NCBI GenBank assembly: GCA_947498595.1 | Contig: CANMKX010000030.1 | Coordinates: 1 to 48,853 of the forward strand | Reading direction: 5' to 3' | From: an uncultured Aquimarina sp. | GTDB taxonomy: Bacteria; Bacteroidota; Bacteroidia; Flavobacteriales; Flavobacteriaceae | DNA length: 48,853 bases | Shown: positions 8,766 to 16,298 of the stretch, piece by piece | Numbering within the stretch: the stretch's first letter is position 1 | Layout: every line of letters starts with the position of its first letter | Position numbers and translations under genes: made by a program | Notes under the pieces: generated by a model | What the model was told of the DNA's origin: nothing | Database searches by the model: none | The model's input: only the letters and a program-made list of their open reading frames with translations

Positions 8766-8815
8766 TGTGACCCACATCACTATGTGATATCCGCAACATG
8801 GTGATTACAATCACT
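8766..8815 (+). promoter_or_regulatory. Cluster of GTGA/TCAC dyads (Crp/Fnr-like operators)
   Basis: Two sites share the pattern GTGA-N6-TCAC: TGTGA-CCCACA-TCACT at 8766-8781 and GGTGA-TTACAA-TCACT at 8800-8815, with centres 34 bp apart. A third dyad, ATCAC-TAT-GTGAT (8776-8788), reuses the first right arm. The spacing and half-sites match the Crp/Fnr consensus TGTGA-N6-TCACA. They lie 46-96 bases before the fibre-like gene, the only nearby target. Confidence 0.55.
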
Positions 8816-8861
8816 GTATATCTCTTTTTTTTCTATCATCTTTACCTCAGAATAAAGAAAT

Positions 8862-10001
8862 ATGAAAAAGAAAACTATTATATCTACTGCTTTTTTAGCA
8901 TTTGCTTTTGGGGTAAGTTTTGCACAACATCCTGATGGTAGATATGGAATTGATGTCAATCAAAATGATGGTGTTATTATTCGTTCTAATAATGATAATT
9001 ATATTCCTTCAGGTTGGGGGGCAGAAAATATACGTTTTCAAGTGGGAGTTACTGGAGGAAATACAAGTTCGTATACTGCTGAAATTAATAAACAAGGACT
9101 AGTTGTTAACGGCAATCTAAACGCTGGAACTACAACCGTTGATACTTTTTTTAGTACAGGAATACGTCTTATTGGTAATTCAAAAAACTTTGGTACTTCA
9201 GAAGGTTCATTTAAAATTGAAGCTAATATTCTTGCCAGAAATAATGCCGATCATATTCTATTTACATCTTCTGGACAAACGGTTGCACGATTTGACAAAG
9301 ATGGATCTTATTTTGATACAAAATTAGGTTTAGGAACAAGTAGTCCTGCCGAAAAAATGCATATACGAGAAGGTAATCTAAGGGTTGACAGCGGTCAGTA
9401 CCAGAGTTGGGGGGCCATCATTCTACATCCAGATGTAGATAATAATGGTGATGACCGTATCTCCTTTAGAAATAGTACCGATACAGAAATGGCTGCAATA
9501 CAAGATGGTAATATACTTTTAAATGGCGGTGGTTTTATCCAAAGTAATGGACATTTAATTTTACGTCCAGATGCTAATAACTCAGGAAATGATGATCGCA
9601 TTTCTATTAGAAATAGCGCTAACGAAGAAACTAGTTTTTTTCAAGATGGAACTCTTACTACTAATCGAGTAGTACTTAATATAGGTTCGTTTCCAGATTA
9701 TGTATTTGCAAAAGATTATTATTTAATGCCTCTGTCACAAGTTGCAGAATATATTAATGTAAATAAGCATCTTCCTAATATGCCTAGTGAAGCAGAAATT
9801 ATTAAAAATGGAATGAGTGTTGGTCAAATAAATACCATTCTTGTTGAAAAAATCGAGGAACTAACATTACATACGATCAATCAAGAAAAAGAAATTAATA
9901 CACTTAAAGATGAGTTATTAAAACGCACTTCATCTCAAGAAGAAAAAATCGACGCGCTTATCTTAGAATTAGCACGTATAAAAACTATCTTAAATCAGTA
10001 A
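8862..10001 (+). CDS. Secreted fibre-like protein with C-terminal coiled coil
   Basis: The 379-residue product starts with a clear signal peptide (residues 1-21, cleavage after SFA). The middle is beta-rich and repetitive, with two related units at about 186-206 and 231-252 (HPDVDNNGDDRISFRNS and RPDANNSGNDDRISIRNS). The GLGTSSPAEKMHIREG stretch at 156-171 is typical of tail-fibre-like exported proteins of Bacteroidota. From about 277 comes the familiar C-terminal module with DYVFAKDY, LPNMPS and a long Glu/Lys-rich coiled coil (about 325-379) that probably trimerises it. A surface or matrix role is inferred. It is a lone gene behind the Crp/Fnr-like sites and ends in its own terminator. Confidence 0.8.
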   Translation: MKKKTIISTAFLAFAFGVSFAQHPDGRYGIDVNQNDGVIIRSNNDNYIPSGWGAENIRFQVGVTGGNTSSYTAEINKQGLVVNGNLNAGTTTVDTFFSTGIRLIGNSKNFGTSEGSFKIEANILARNNADHILFTSSGQTVARFDKDGSYFDTKLGLGTSSPAEKMHIREGNLRVDSGQYQSWGAIILHPDVDNNGDDRISFRNSTDTEMAAIQDGNILLNGGGFIQSNGHLILRPDANNSGNDDRISIRNSANEETSFFQDGTLTTNRVVLNIGSFPDYVFAKDYYLMPLSQVAEYINVNKHLPNMPSEAEIIKNGMSVGQINTILVEKIEELTLHTINQEKEINTLKDELLKRTSSQEEKIDALILELARIKTILNQ

Positions 10002-10016
10002 TTTTCTTATTACGAA

Positions 10017-10074
10017 AGACCGATAAGATATCTCAGTTTCCCCACAAACAGATACTTATCGGTCTAATTTTTTT
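10017..10074 (+). terminator. Terminator after the fibre-like gene
   Basis: An 11-bp stem (10017-10027 with 10055-10065) extends inward by TATCT/AGATA (10029-10033 with 10050-10054), and a T run follows (10068-10074). Confidence 0.88.
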
Positions 10075-10089
10075 GTAATAATTAGTAAC

Positions 10090-10569
10090 TTATTCTGCTA
10101 CTTTTTCCTTTCGTCTTTTAAATACAAATCGAGTGATATAGATTCCATTTCCATCTTGATCTCCTGCATCACTTTCAACACCACTAACAACAAAAGCTAG
10201 TTCCCACCCTTCTTCTGCCATTCCGTTGATTTTAGATGATATTACTGCATCATTTGCTGCTATATTTTGAAATCTAATACCTGCGATATTATAAAAGTTC
10301 AATAATTTTGTTTCTTCAAAATTCTTTACTCTTATTTTTGATCTTTTTGATTTGTTTCTTTTATCTTTTTCTTCAGTTCTTGAAGATGTAAATTCTTTAT
10401 AATCTCTATCTTCTGATGCAGATATAATTCTAGATCTTCCTAATCCACTAGGAATAATAGATTCTACAGATGTTATTACTTTGTACTCGTATCCTTGTGC
10501 ATATACTTTCCCTTCAAATCCTACTAGAGCCATAATCATTACTAGCCCCATTACTAATGTTCTCTTCAT
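10090..10569 (-). CDS. Exported DUF4177-like protein
   Basis: A 159-residue protein with a signal peptide (residues 1-24, cleavage near VYA). The mature part opens with YEYKVITS and closes with MAEEGWELAFVVSG and a final FVFKRRK. This YEYKV ... EEGWEL ... FKR layout is that of the small DUF4177 domain, here stretched by a basic, Ser/Arg/Lys-rich insertion (about 60-85). Function of DUF4177 is unknown. An inverted repeat, CTACAA-AA-TTGTAG (10628-10641), lies 59 bases upstream and could be a control site. The gene converges on the fibre-like gene. Confidence 0.75.
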   Translation of the reverse strand: MKRTLVMGLVMIMALVGFEGKVYAQGYEYKVITSVESIIPSGLGRSRIISASEDRDYKEFTSSRTEEKDKRNKSKRSKIRVKNFEETKLLNFYNIAGIRFQNIAANDAVISSKINGMAEEGWELAFVVSGVESDAGDQDGNGIYITRFVFKRRKEKVAE

Positions 10570-10922
10570 ATTTATAGTTTAAAAAAATTTAGTTTTTTCC
10601 CATAAAAAAAACGCACATCTAAATAGCCTACAAAATTGTAGTTACTATCAAGGTATACGCTAACACGTAAAAACTTTTTTATCTATGAATTCTATTTCTT
10701 CCTTGTGTTAATTAATAGATAGTTATAATAACAATAAAAGTTTTATTCTATAATTTTATACAAAACAAAAGTCATACCATTTATGTTGATTCCTCTCTTT
10801 TAAACATTATACCAATAAGCAATCAATAATATTTTGGACATTCATGATTTAGAGTTTTAAAATCTAAAACATAAAATGATATGCCTTTACTATTAAACAA
10901 GTATCTTTCCTTTTACCCTACT
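10570..10922. other. Intergenic region without genes
   Basis: These ~350 bases carry no frame that I would call a gene. They contain the CTACAA-AA-TTGTAG inverted repeat (10628-10641) and a GTTTTA-N5-TAAAAC dyad (10854-10870). The dyad lies downstream of the TetR gene and could contribute to its termination, although it has no T run. Confidence 0.5.
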
Positions 10923-11543
10923 TTATTTTTTATAAATAGTCCAAAAAGCTTCAACTCCTTTTTTGGTTAAAGATGGTCGTAGTAAACTAAATAATACTTT
11001 TAGATAATAATCAACTTTTGAGAGAGGCTCTTTTTCACTATAATATATTCTGGAATCAGTAATCCAGGAATTATAAACAATTAATAATCCGTGAATAAAC
11101 ATTTTGACAGATTCTTTATCCTCATCAACATTCATATATCCATTTGCCATTAAAAAATCTGATATTCTCAATAACAAATTATGATATACCTTAGCTCTGT
11201 CGATACTTTTAATTCGTATTTGATCATATTTTAGCTGCAATTCATGACTACTAAAAAAAAGAAAACAATATTTTTCTGTTAACTTCATCATATTTTTCAA
11301 ACTAATTAATACAAAATCAAATTCTGAAATTTCTCGCTCAACGCTTTCGAATGTTTCATCCAATTCGTCCAATAAGTTTTGATGCAATCTTAAAATAACA
11401 TCGTCTTTTTTAGGGAAATGGTAGCATAGATTACCATAACTAATTCCCATTTCTTCGCTTATAGATTTGCTAGAAACTTTTGAAACTCCCTTCTCATTGA
11501 ATAATTGTAATGCCGTATGTAAAATTCTTTCTTTAGTATTCAT
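10923..11543 (-). CDS. TetR-family transcriptional regulator
   Basis: I start this 206-residue repressor at the ATG of 11543 (MNTKERILHTALQLF). The in-frame ATG at 11561 would place the start codon inside an operator. The N-terminal helix-turn-helix covers roughly residues 4-50, including SISEEMGISYGNLCYHFPKK, the usual TetR recognition helix. The C-terminal ligand domain is helical and not recognisable by motif. It is divergent from an acyl-CoA dehydrogenase, and two identical-arm palindromes lie between them, so it most likely represses both itself and that operon. An acyl-CoA or related ligand is a reasonable inference from context. Confidence 0.88.
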   Translation of the reverse strand: MNTKERILHTALQLFNEKGVSKVSSKSISEEMGISYGNLCYHFPKKDDVILRLHQNLLDELDETFESVEREISEFDFVLISLKNMMKLTEKYCFLFFSSHELQLKYDQIRIKSIDRAKVYHNLLLRISDFLMANGYMNVDEDKESVKMFIHGLLIVYNSWITDSRIYYSEKEPLSKVDYYLKVLFSLLRPSLTKKGVEAFWTIYKK

Positions 11544-11552
11544 AAAAATATT

Positions 11553-11568
11553 TAGGCTCATATGCCTA
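11553..11568. promoter_or_regulatory. TetR operator O1
   Basis: A 16-bp dyad TAGGC-TCATAT-GCCTA sits just upstream of the preferred tetR start and would overlap the tetR transcription start. Confidence 0.7.
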
Positions 11569-11587
11569 TATTTTAAAATAAAGCTTT

Positions 11588-11595
11588 TATATTTG
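11588..11595 (+). promoter_or_regulatory. -7 box of the acyl-CoA dehydrogenase operon
   Basis: TATATTTG is an exact TAnnTTTG match. It predicts a start near 11599, inside operator O2, so repressor bound there would block initiation. Confidence 0.65.
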
Positions 11596-11596
11596 C

Positions 11597-11612
11597 TAGG
11601 CTATAATGCCTA
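11597..11612. promoter_or_regulatory. TetR operator O2
   Basis: A second 16-bp dyad, TAGGC-TATAAT-GCCTA, has the same arms and spacing as O1 and lies 44 bp from it. It covers the predicted start site of the dehydrogenase operon. Confidence 0.72.
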
Positions 11613-11637
11613 ACCCTTATTAAATCACTGTAATAAT

Positions 11638-13428
11638 ATGCAATTATCTTCAAAAAAAATACAAAAAGGAGGTGCTTTTTTAGTATCAAAAACAGATAAT
11701 CAGGATGTATATATACCTGAAGATAAATCTGAAGAAGCTGTAATGATTCAAGAAACTATTAAACAGTTTGTTGCCAAAGAAATACTTCCTAATTTAGAGA
11801 CTGTAGAATCTCAAGAAGGAATTCAGTACAGCAAAAAATTATTAAAACAATGTGGTGAGTTAGGGTTACTTGGCCTTGAAGTATCCGAAACATATAATGG
11901 TGCTGATTTATCATTTAAAGATACACTTCATTTTGTTGAAGAAATATGTAAAAGCTACTCATTCTCTGGTGCTATAGGAGTACAAACAAGTATTGGGATT
12001 GCTCCTATATTATTATATGGTACAGATTACTTAAAAGAGAAATACCTCCCTCGGATGATGGATGGAAGTTTAATCTCAAGTTTTTGTTTGACTGAGCCCG
12101 ATGCTGGATCTGATGCTAATTCTGGAAAAACAAAAGCAATTATAGATGAAGCCAATCAAGAGTATATTATAAGCGGACAGAAAGCATGGATTTCTAACGC
12201 TGGAATTTCTGATCTTTTTATTGTTTTTGCTAAAATTGAAGATGATAAAAACTTATCTGCATTTGTTATCGAAAAAAACTTTGGAGGTATTACAATAGGT
12301 GCTGAGGAGAAAAAAATGGGCTTGTCAGGATGGTCTACTTGTCAATTATTTCTCGATCAAGTTAAAGTTCCTTTTAATCAATTATTAGGAAAACGTAATG
12401 AAGGATTTAAAATAGCTTTAAATACGTTGAATACAGGACGTATCAAATTAGGTGCCTCTTGTATTGGTATTGGTAAACTTACTTTGAATTATGCTGTAGC
12501 ATATGCCAATCAAAGAATACAATTTAAAAAGCCAATTAGCGCTTTTGGTGCAATCCAAGACAAATTAGCAAAAATGACAGCGTCTATCTATAGCCTTGAA
12601 TCGGTTATTTTTAGAATTGCTCATGACATTGATGTTTATAGAAATCATTTGAGTGATAATGGGAGTGATTTTACAAAAGCAAAAACAGAAGCTCTTAAAG
12701 AATATAGTATTGAATGTGCTATTGCAAAAATATATGGATCCGAAATACAAGATTTTATAGTAGATGAAGGTGTACAGATCTATGGAGGAATGGGATATTC
12801 TGCAGAAGCTCCTATGGAACGCTTATATCGTTCTGCAAGAATTAGCCGAATTTTTGAAGGAACAAATGAAATTAATCGTCTTCTTATTGTAAAAGAATTT
12901 TTGAAAAAAGGAATGAAAGGTGACTTAGATATTTTCTCTTCTTTTATGCAAGTAACTAATGAGATTGCAACTCCTGCTACTTCGTATCCAGATGATACGA
13001 TAGAATATGGTAACACAATAGTTAGCAACCTAAAATCGCTTACAATATTGGTAGCAGGAACCGCAGCTCAAAAATACATGCAGCAACTTGAAGAAGAACA
13101 AGAACTTGTGATGCATATCTCAGATATGCTTCTTAATGTCTATGTTCTTGAGAGTACTTTATTACGTATAGAAAAACAAATTTCTGAAGGTAAAGCTACT
13201 ATTTCTTCTATTTCGACATCGATTCTCGAAACTACTATCTATGATACTGTTTCTAATATGAAGCAACTAGCATCTAATATTATTTATGCGTTACCTAGTG
13301 AAAATGATGCTACAATTATAAAAACAGCCGCAGAAAAATACCTGCAATTGAAACATAAAAATATCAAAGAAGAAAGAAGAAAAATAGCAATACACTTAAG
13401 TACAGAAGGGAAATATACTTGGGGGTAA
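11638..13428 (+). CDS. Acyl-CoA dehydrogenase (VLCAD/ACAD9-like, 596 residues)
   Basis: An FAD enzyme expected to introduce the first double bond in fatty acyl-CoA beta-oxidation. The N-terminal KGGAFLVS region (10-17) marks the long flavobacterial acyl-CoA dehydrogenases. FCLTEPDAGSDA (149-160) and QKAWISNAG (181-189) are the flavin- and substrate-binding signatures. YGGMGYSAEAPMERLYR begins near 382, and FEGTNE near 407 contains the catalytic glutamate. The extra C-terminal helical domain (about 430-596) makes it VLCAD-like rather than the 380-residue form. The stop overlaps the region just before the transglutaminase-like gene, so the two are co-transcribed under TetR control. Confidence 0.92.
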   Translation: MQLSSKKIQKGGAFLVSKTDNQDVYIPEDKSEEAVMIQETIKQFVAKEILPNLETVESQEGIQYSKKLLKQCGELGLLGLEVSETYNGADLSFKDTLHFVEEICKSYSFSGAIGVQTSIGIAPILLYGTDYLKEKYLPRMMDGSLISSFCLTEPDAGSDANSGKTKAIIDEANQEYIISGQKAWISNAGISDLFIVFAKIEDDKNLSAFVIEKNFGGITIGAEEKKMGLSGWSTCQLFLDQVKVPFNQLLGKRNEGFKIALNTLNTGRIKLGASCIGIGKLTLNYAVAYANQRIQFKKPISAFGAIQDKLAKMTASIYSLESVIFRIAHDIDVYRNHLSDNGSDFTKAKTEALKEYSIECAIAKIYGSEIQDFIVDEGVQIYGGMGYSAEAPMERLYRSARISRIFEGTNEINRLLIVKEFLKKGMKGDLDIFSSFMQVTNEIATPATSYPDDTIEYGNTIVSNLKSLTILVAGTAAQKYMQQLEEEQELVMHISDMLLNVYVLESTLLRIEKQISEGKATISSISTSILETTIYDTVSNMKQLASNIIYALPSENDATIIKTAAEKYLQLKHKNIKEERRKIAIHLSTEGKYTWG

Positions 13429-13439
13429 ACAAAAAAAGT

Positions 13440-14084
13440 ATGGAAAAATATATAGCAGAAACAACTTATTTTAATTATTCGCATCAAATTATACAAGAGT
13501 TTCTAAAAAAACACTTGACAGGGAAAGAAAAGGATGCAATAGAGCAAACTCAAAAATTATATGTAGCTGTTAGAGATCATTGGAAATACAATCCATATCA
13601 TTTTACTACTCAAGAAAACGAGTGGATAGTAAGTAACCTAATGCAACGAGAAGATGGACATTGTTTAGACAAAGGAATCATTTTGATTACATGCTTAAGA
13701 GCACTTAAGATTCCTTCTAGATTATGTCTTGCCAAAGTTAAAAATCATATCGGTGTAGAAAAACTTATAAAATATTTAGGTTCTGATGTTATCGTTCCCC
13801 ACGGTTATATCGAAGTCTTTTTAAATAATGAATGGATTGTATTAACTCCTGCTTTTAATAAAGAATTATGTTCATTAATGAAAGTAGATGTAATGGATTT
13901 TGATGGAAAAAACGGAACGATGTTTCAATCCTTTACAACTGATGGAAATCAATTTATGGAATATATAGAGGATTATGGCAATTATGATGATTTACCTTTG
14001 GAAAAAATTAAATCATTGGTGTATGATCATTATCCTGTATTAAGAGAAAAAATACAAAAGATGTCCATGTTAGAAACGCTCTAA
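13440..14084 (+). CDS. Transglutaminase-like cysteine protein
   Basis: This 214-residue protein carries a transglutaminase core: GHCLDKGIILITCLRAL with the candidate nucleophile Cys75, then IPSRLCLAKVKNH, then HGYIEVFLNNEWIVLTPAFN with His121. The Asp expected in classical triads (DP or DPT) is replaced by TPAFN. I recall the same TPAFN form in proteobacterial homologues, so the variant appears to define this subfamily. Substrate and reaction are unknown. I use the ATG at 13440 rather than TTG 13419, which would overlap the dehydrogenase. The gap is 11 bases, so it is the second gene of the TetR-controlled operon. Confidence 0.85.
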   Translation: MEKYIAETTYFNYSHQIIQEFLKKHLTGKEKDAIEQTQKLYVAVRDHWKYNPYHFTTQENEWIVSNLMQREDGHCLDKGIILITCLRALKIPSRLCLAKVKNHIGVEKLIKYLGSDVIVPHGYIEVFLNNEWIVLTPAFNKELCSLMKVDVMDFDGKNGTMFQSFTTDGNQFMEYIEDYGNYDDLPLEKIKSLVYDHYPVLREKIQKMSMLETL

Positions 14085-14097
14085 GAGTATTTCTAAT

Positions 14098-14133
14098 AAC
14101 TCCGTAAGAATAAATGTTCTTACGGAGTTTTAA
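14098..14133. terminator. Bidirectional terminator
   Basis: A perfect 13-bp stem (14098-14110 with 14117-14129) closes on a 6-base loop between convergent genes, with T on the plus side and A-rich flank on the other. Confidence 0.9.
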
Positions 14134-14136
14134 TGT

Positions 14137-15711
14137 TTAATTATTCTCAATTGCATTCAATATCCATTGAACATGTGTATCTTTTCCATTCAAACGATCT
14201 TCTAATTTAGGAAGTATCTTTACATCTGGTTGAACACCGTATCCATCTGGCGTTACTTTATAAGGACCATCAACTTGCATAAGCCCTATGCGTATTCTTA
14301 CTTTACTTGTCGGTAACTTAATGTATTTAAATAAGCCTGCAACAGTACCATTATACGCTCCACCTGTTTCCTCTCCTATAATTGTAGCTCTTTTTGAACC
14401 TTTAAGATTTGCAGATAATATAGAAGAAGCAGAAAATGATGCTCCATTAATTATAACATATAATTTTCCATCATATCGAAGCGGATTTGGTTCTTTACTT
14501 TTTGAAAAACTAAGCTTGTAATATAACTTTCCATCTTTCTTATGTGTTTTAATAAGATCATATGTTATGAAAGCAGGTGAAAAAATCCCTCCAATAATTT
14601 TAACGAAAAGAGGGTTGTTATACGACATCATAGATTTTAATAACGTTCCTCTAGTCAATACTTCACTTTCATTAACCATCTTAAATTCTTTTGGAGTTAA
14701 ATAACTGTATAATTTAGTTATTTGTGCGATGCTTCCTCCAGGGTTATTACGTAAATCTAGTATTAAATTTTTTGTCTTAGCCGAATCTAATTTTGTGAAA
14801 CTTTCTTCAAAAAACTCTTTATAACTTCCGCTAAACTCTCGAATCTTCATGTATGCAATTGAACTATCTTTTCCAATAAAATTGAAGCTTCTGGTATATT
14901 CTTTTCGTTTTTTACTATATCCGTATTTAATATTTTCTTTATGAATCTTTTTGCGCTTGCTTTTTAATTCTTTTCTTTCTAATTTGGTAAGTACTATTGG
15001 TTTTACTTTAGCAGTGTCTACTTTTTTCTTCTGAAAAGAATCTTTTGCTATATATCTAAACACTCGTGTAAAAACACTATCATTTTTTTTCATTACAACA
15101 GATAAACTATCGATAAAGCCTCTATCCTTATGCAAATACCCTGAAAATCTATGTGCTATGATTCTATTATAAAAAGTTTCGTTATAACCATCTGCTGCTA
15201 TTAACTTACGCTGCTTTTTGAAAATATCAGTTACCTCTTCACCTGCTACTTTTAATAATTGACTTCCTACAATAGAAGAATCCTGTCCTCTCGTATTAGT
15301 TAGCCATAATCCTTCATCAATATACTCAAAATCAAGTTCATTAAATTCGAATTTTTTTTTCTTTAAATATTCTTTCTTTTCTTTCTCTAATCTTAATTTA
15401 GGGAAATTCACTCCAATATGTCCTTGACGTACTTCTGCTATAACAGGTGCTAACTTTTCATAAAATTCTTTTGTCTTTAAAGGCTTATCGATTGTTTTTT
15501 TTAAGCTATCAAATTTAAAATCTAATTTTTCTTTCGTTATATATCCATACAACTTAGGATGTAGTTTTTGTAATTTTTTATATGCCTTGTCTACATCTTT
15601 ATGCATATCTGGAATCGAATGACTTACAGAAATTTGCTCATTATACGTTTTAACACTTGTGCAAGAAATAGAGAAAGTAACAATTAAAATATAGAGTAAT
15701 CTTCTAACCAT
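14137..15711 (-). CDS. S41-family serine peptidase, lipoprotein
   Basis: A 524-residue C-terminal-processing-protease relative. The N-terminus is a lipoprotein signal (lipobox ending at Cys17), placing it in the periplasm or outer membrane. The peptidase core contains DLRNNPGGS, then VIINGASFSASSIL, a serine cluster at 423-432 holding the likely nucleophile, then IGEETGG. A PDZ-like segment precedes it. A strongly basic Lys/Arg insertion (about 230-285) is unusual. The target is unknown. It is a single gene, divergent from the metal-efflux locus and sharing a terminator with the transglutaminase-like gene. Confidence 0.87.
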   Translation of the reverse strand: MVRRLLYILIVTFSISCTSVKTYNEQISVSHSIPDMHKDVDKAYKKLQKLHPKLYGYITKEKLDFKFDSLKKTIDKPLKTKEFYEKLAPVIAEVRQGHIGVNFPKLRLEKEKKEYLKKKKFEFNELDFEYIDEGLWLTNTRGQDSSIVGSQLLKVAGEEVTDIFKKQRKLIAADGYNETFYNRIIAHRFSGYLHKDRGFIDSLSVVMKKNDSVFTRVFRYIAKDSFQKKKVDTAKVKPIVLTKLERKELKSKRKKIHKENIKYGYSKKRKEYTRSFNFIGKDSSIAYMKIREFSGSYKEFFEESFTKLDSAKTKNLILDLRNNPGGSIAQITKLYSYLTPKEFKMVNESEVLTRGTLLKSMMSYNNPLFVKIIGGIFSPAFITYDLIKTHKKDGKLYYKLSFSKSKEPNPLRYDGKLYVIINGASFSASSILSANLKGSKRATIIGEETGGAYNGTVAGLFKYIKLPTSKVRIRIGLMQVDGPYKVTPDGYGVQPDVKILPKLEDRLNGKDTHVQWILNAIENN

Positions 15712-15855
15712 AAATGAAGTATTGAGTTTTAAAAAATATTTGACTTAACATATGAATCAAAAAATAAGCCATATCTAAAATTTAAGAAATATATAAATTT
15801 TAGATGAATATTGATAAATATGATAAAGTACCCATATCATATTATTTTTTTACAG

Positions 15856-15863
15856 TAAATTTG
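15856..15863 (+). promoter_or_regulatory. -7 box directly before the DUF6660-like gene
   Basis: TAAATTTG is an exact TAnnTTTG match, only four bases before the GTG start codon. It predicts transcription starting at or next to that codon. Confidence 0.45.
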
Positions 15864-15867
15864 AAAT

Positions 15868-16176
15868 GTGAAATATCTTACAGTCATATTTGCGATTTAT
15901 CTTTTGGGACTCACACTAGTTCCATGTACAGATGCTATTTCAGAAACAGAAGCTGATTTAGAACATATTATTGCTGTAGATGATGACCATCATGAAGATA
16001 CACTTGATTTGTGTACCCCTTTCTGTCATTGCCAATGTTGTCAAGTACATATTGTTATGTATAATACAACTATTTTTAATGTTCTTAATTCTGATATTTC
16101 AACCAAAATTTCTATCTATAAAGAGAATATTGGGATTGATTATAAAGACCCTTTATTTCAACCTCCTCGGGCATAA
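15868..16176 (+). CDS. DUF6660-like small exported metal-locus protein
   Basis: A 102-residue protein starting with GTG; no in-frame ATG precedes it. A signal peptide spans residues 1-19 (the segment KYLTVIFAIYLLGLTLVPC). The mature part has a metal-binding look: DDDHHEDTLDLC followed by CHCQCC-x-VH. This composition and the location in front of a heavy-metal RND pump match the DUF6660 family as I recall it. Its job is unproven; capture or delivery of a periplasmic metal ion for the pump is an inference. A pair of hairpins lies between it and the pump gene. Confidence 0.75.
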   Translation: MKYLTVIFAIYLLGLTLVPCTDAISETEADLEHIIAVDDDHHEDTLDLCTPFCHCQCCQVHIVMYNTTIFNVLNSDISTKISIYKENIGIDYKDPLFQPPRA

Positions 16177-16216
16177 TTTAGTTACATCATAAGGATACCT
16201 ATATCCAATAATTAAC

Positions 16217-16266
16217 GAGTTAGATAGTATCTAACTCAAAAAGACTATTGATATTTTATATAGTCT
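16217..16266 (+). promoter_or_regulatory. Two tandem hairpins before the metal pump gene
   Basis: The first is a 9-bp perfect stem (16217-16225 with 16229-16237) and a 3-base loop. The second has AGACTAT (16242-16248) pairing with ATAGTCT (16260-16266). A T-rich stretch with T6 at 16273-16278 follows. They could end the DUF6660 transcript or set pump expression relative to it; I cannot tell which. Confidence 0.5.
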
Positions 16267-16298
16267 TCTATTATTTTTTAACTGAATTATATACCATA

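Noticed and set aside
13839..13860. Absent triad Asp in the transglutaminase-like protein (TPAFN)
   Set aside because: The same TPAFN form occurs, as I recall, in proteobacterial homologues, so it is a subfamily trait and not a mutation.
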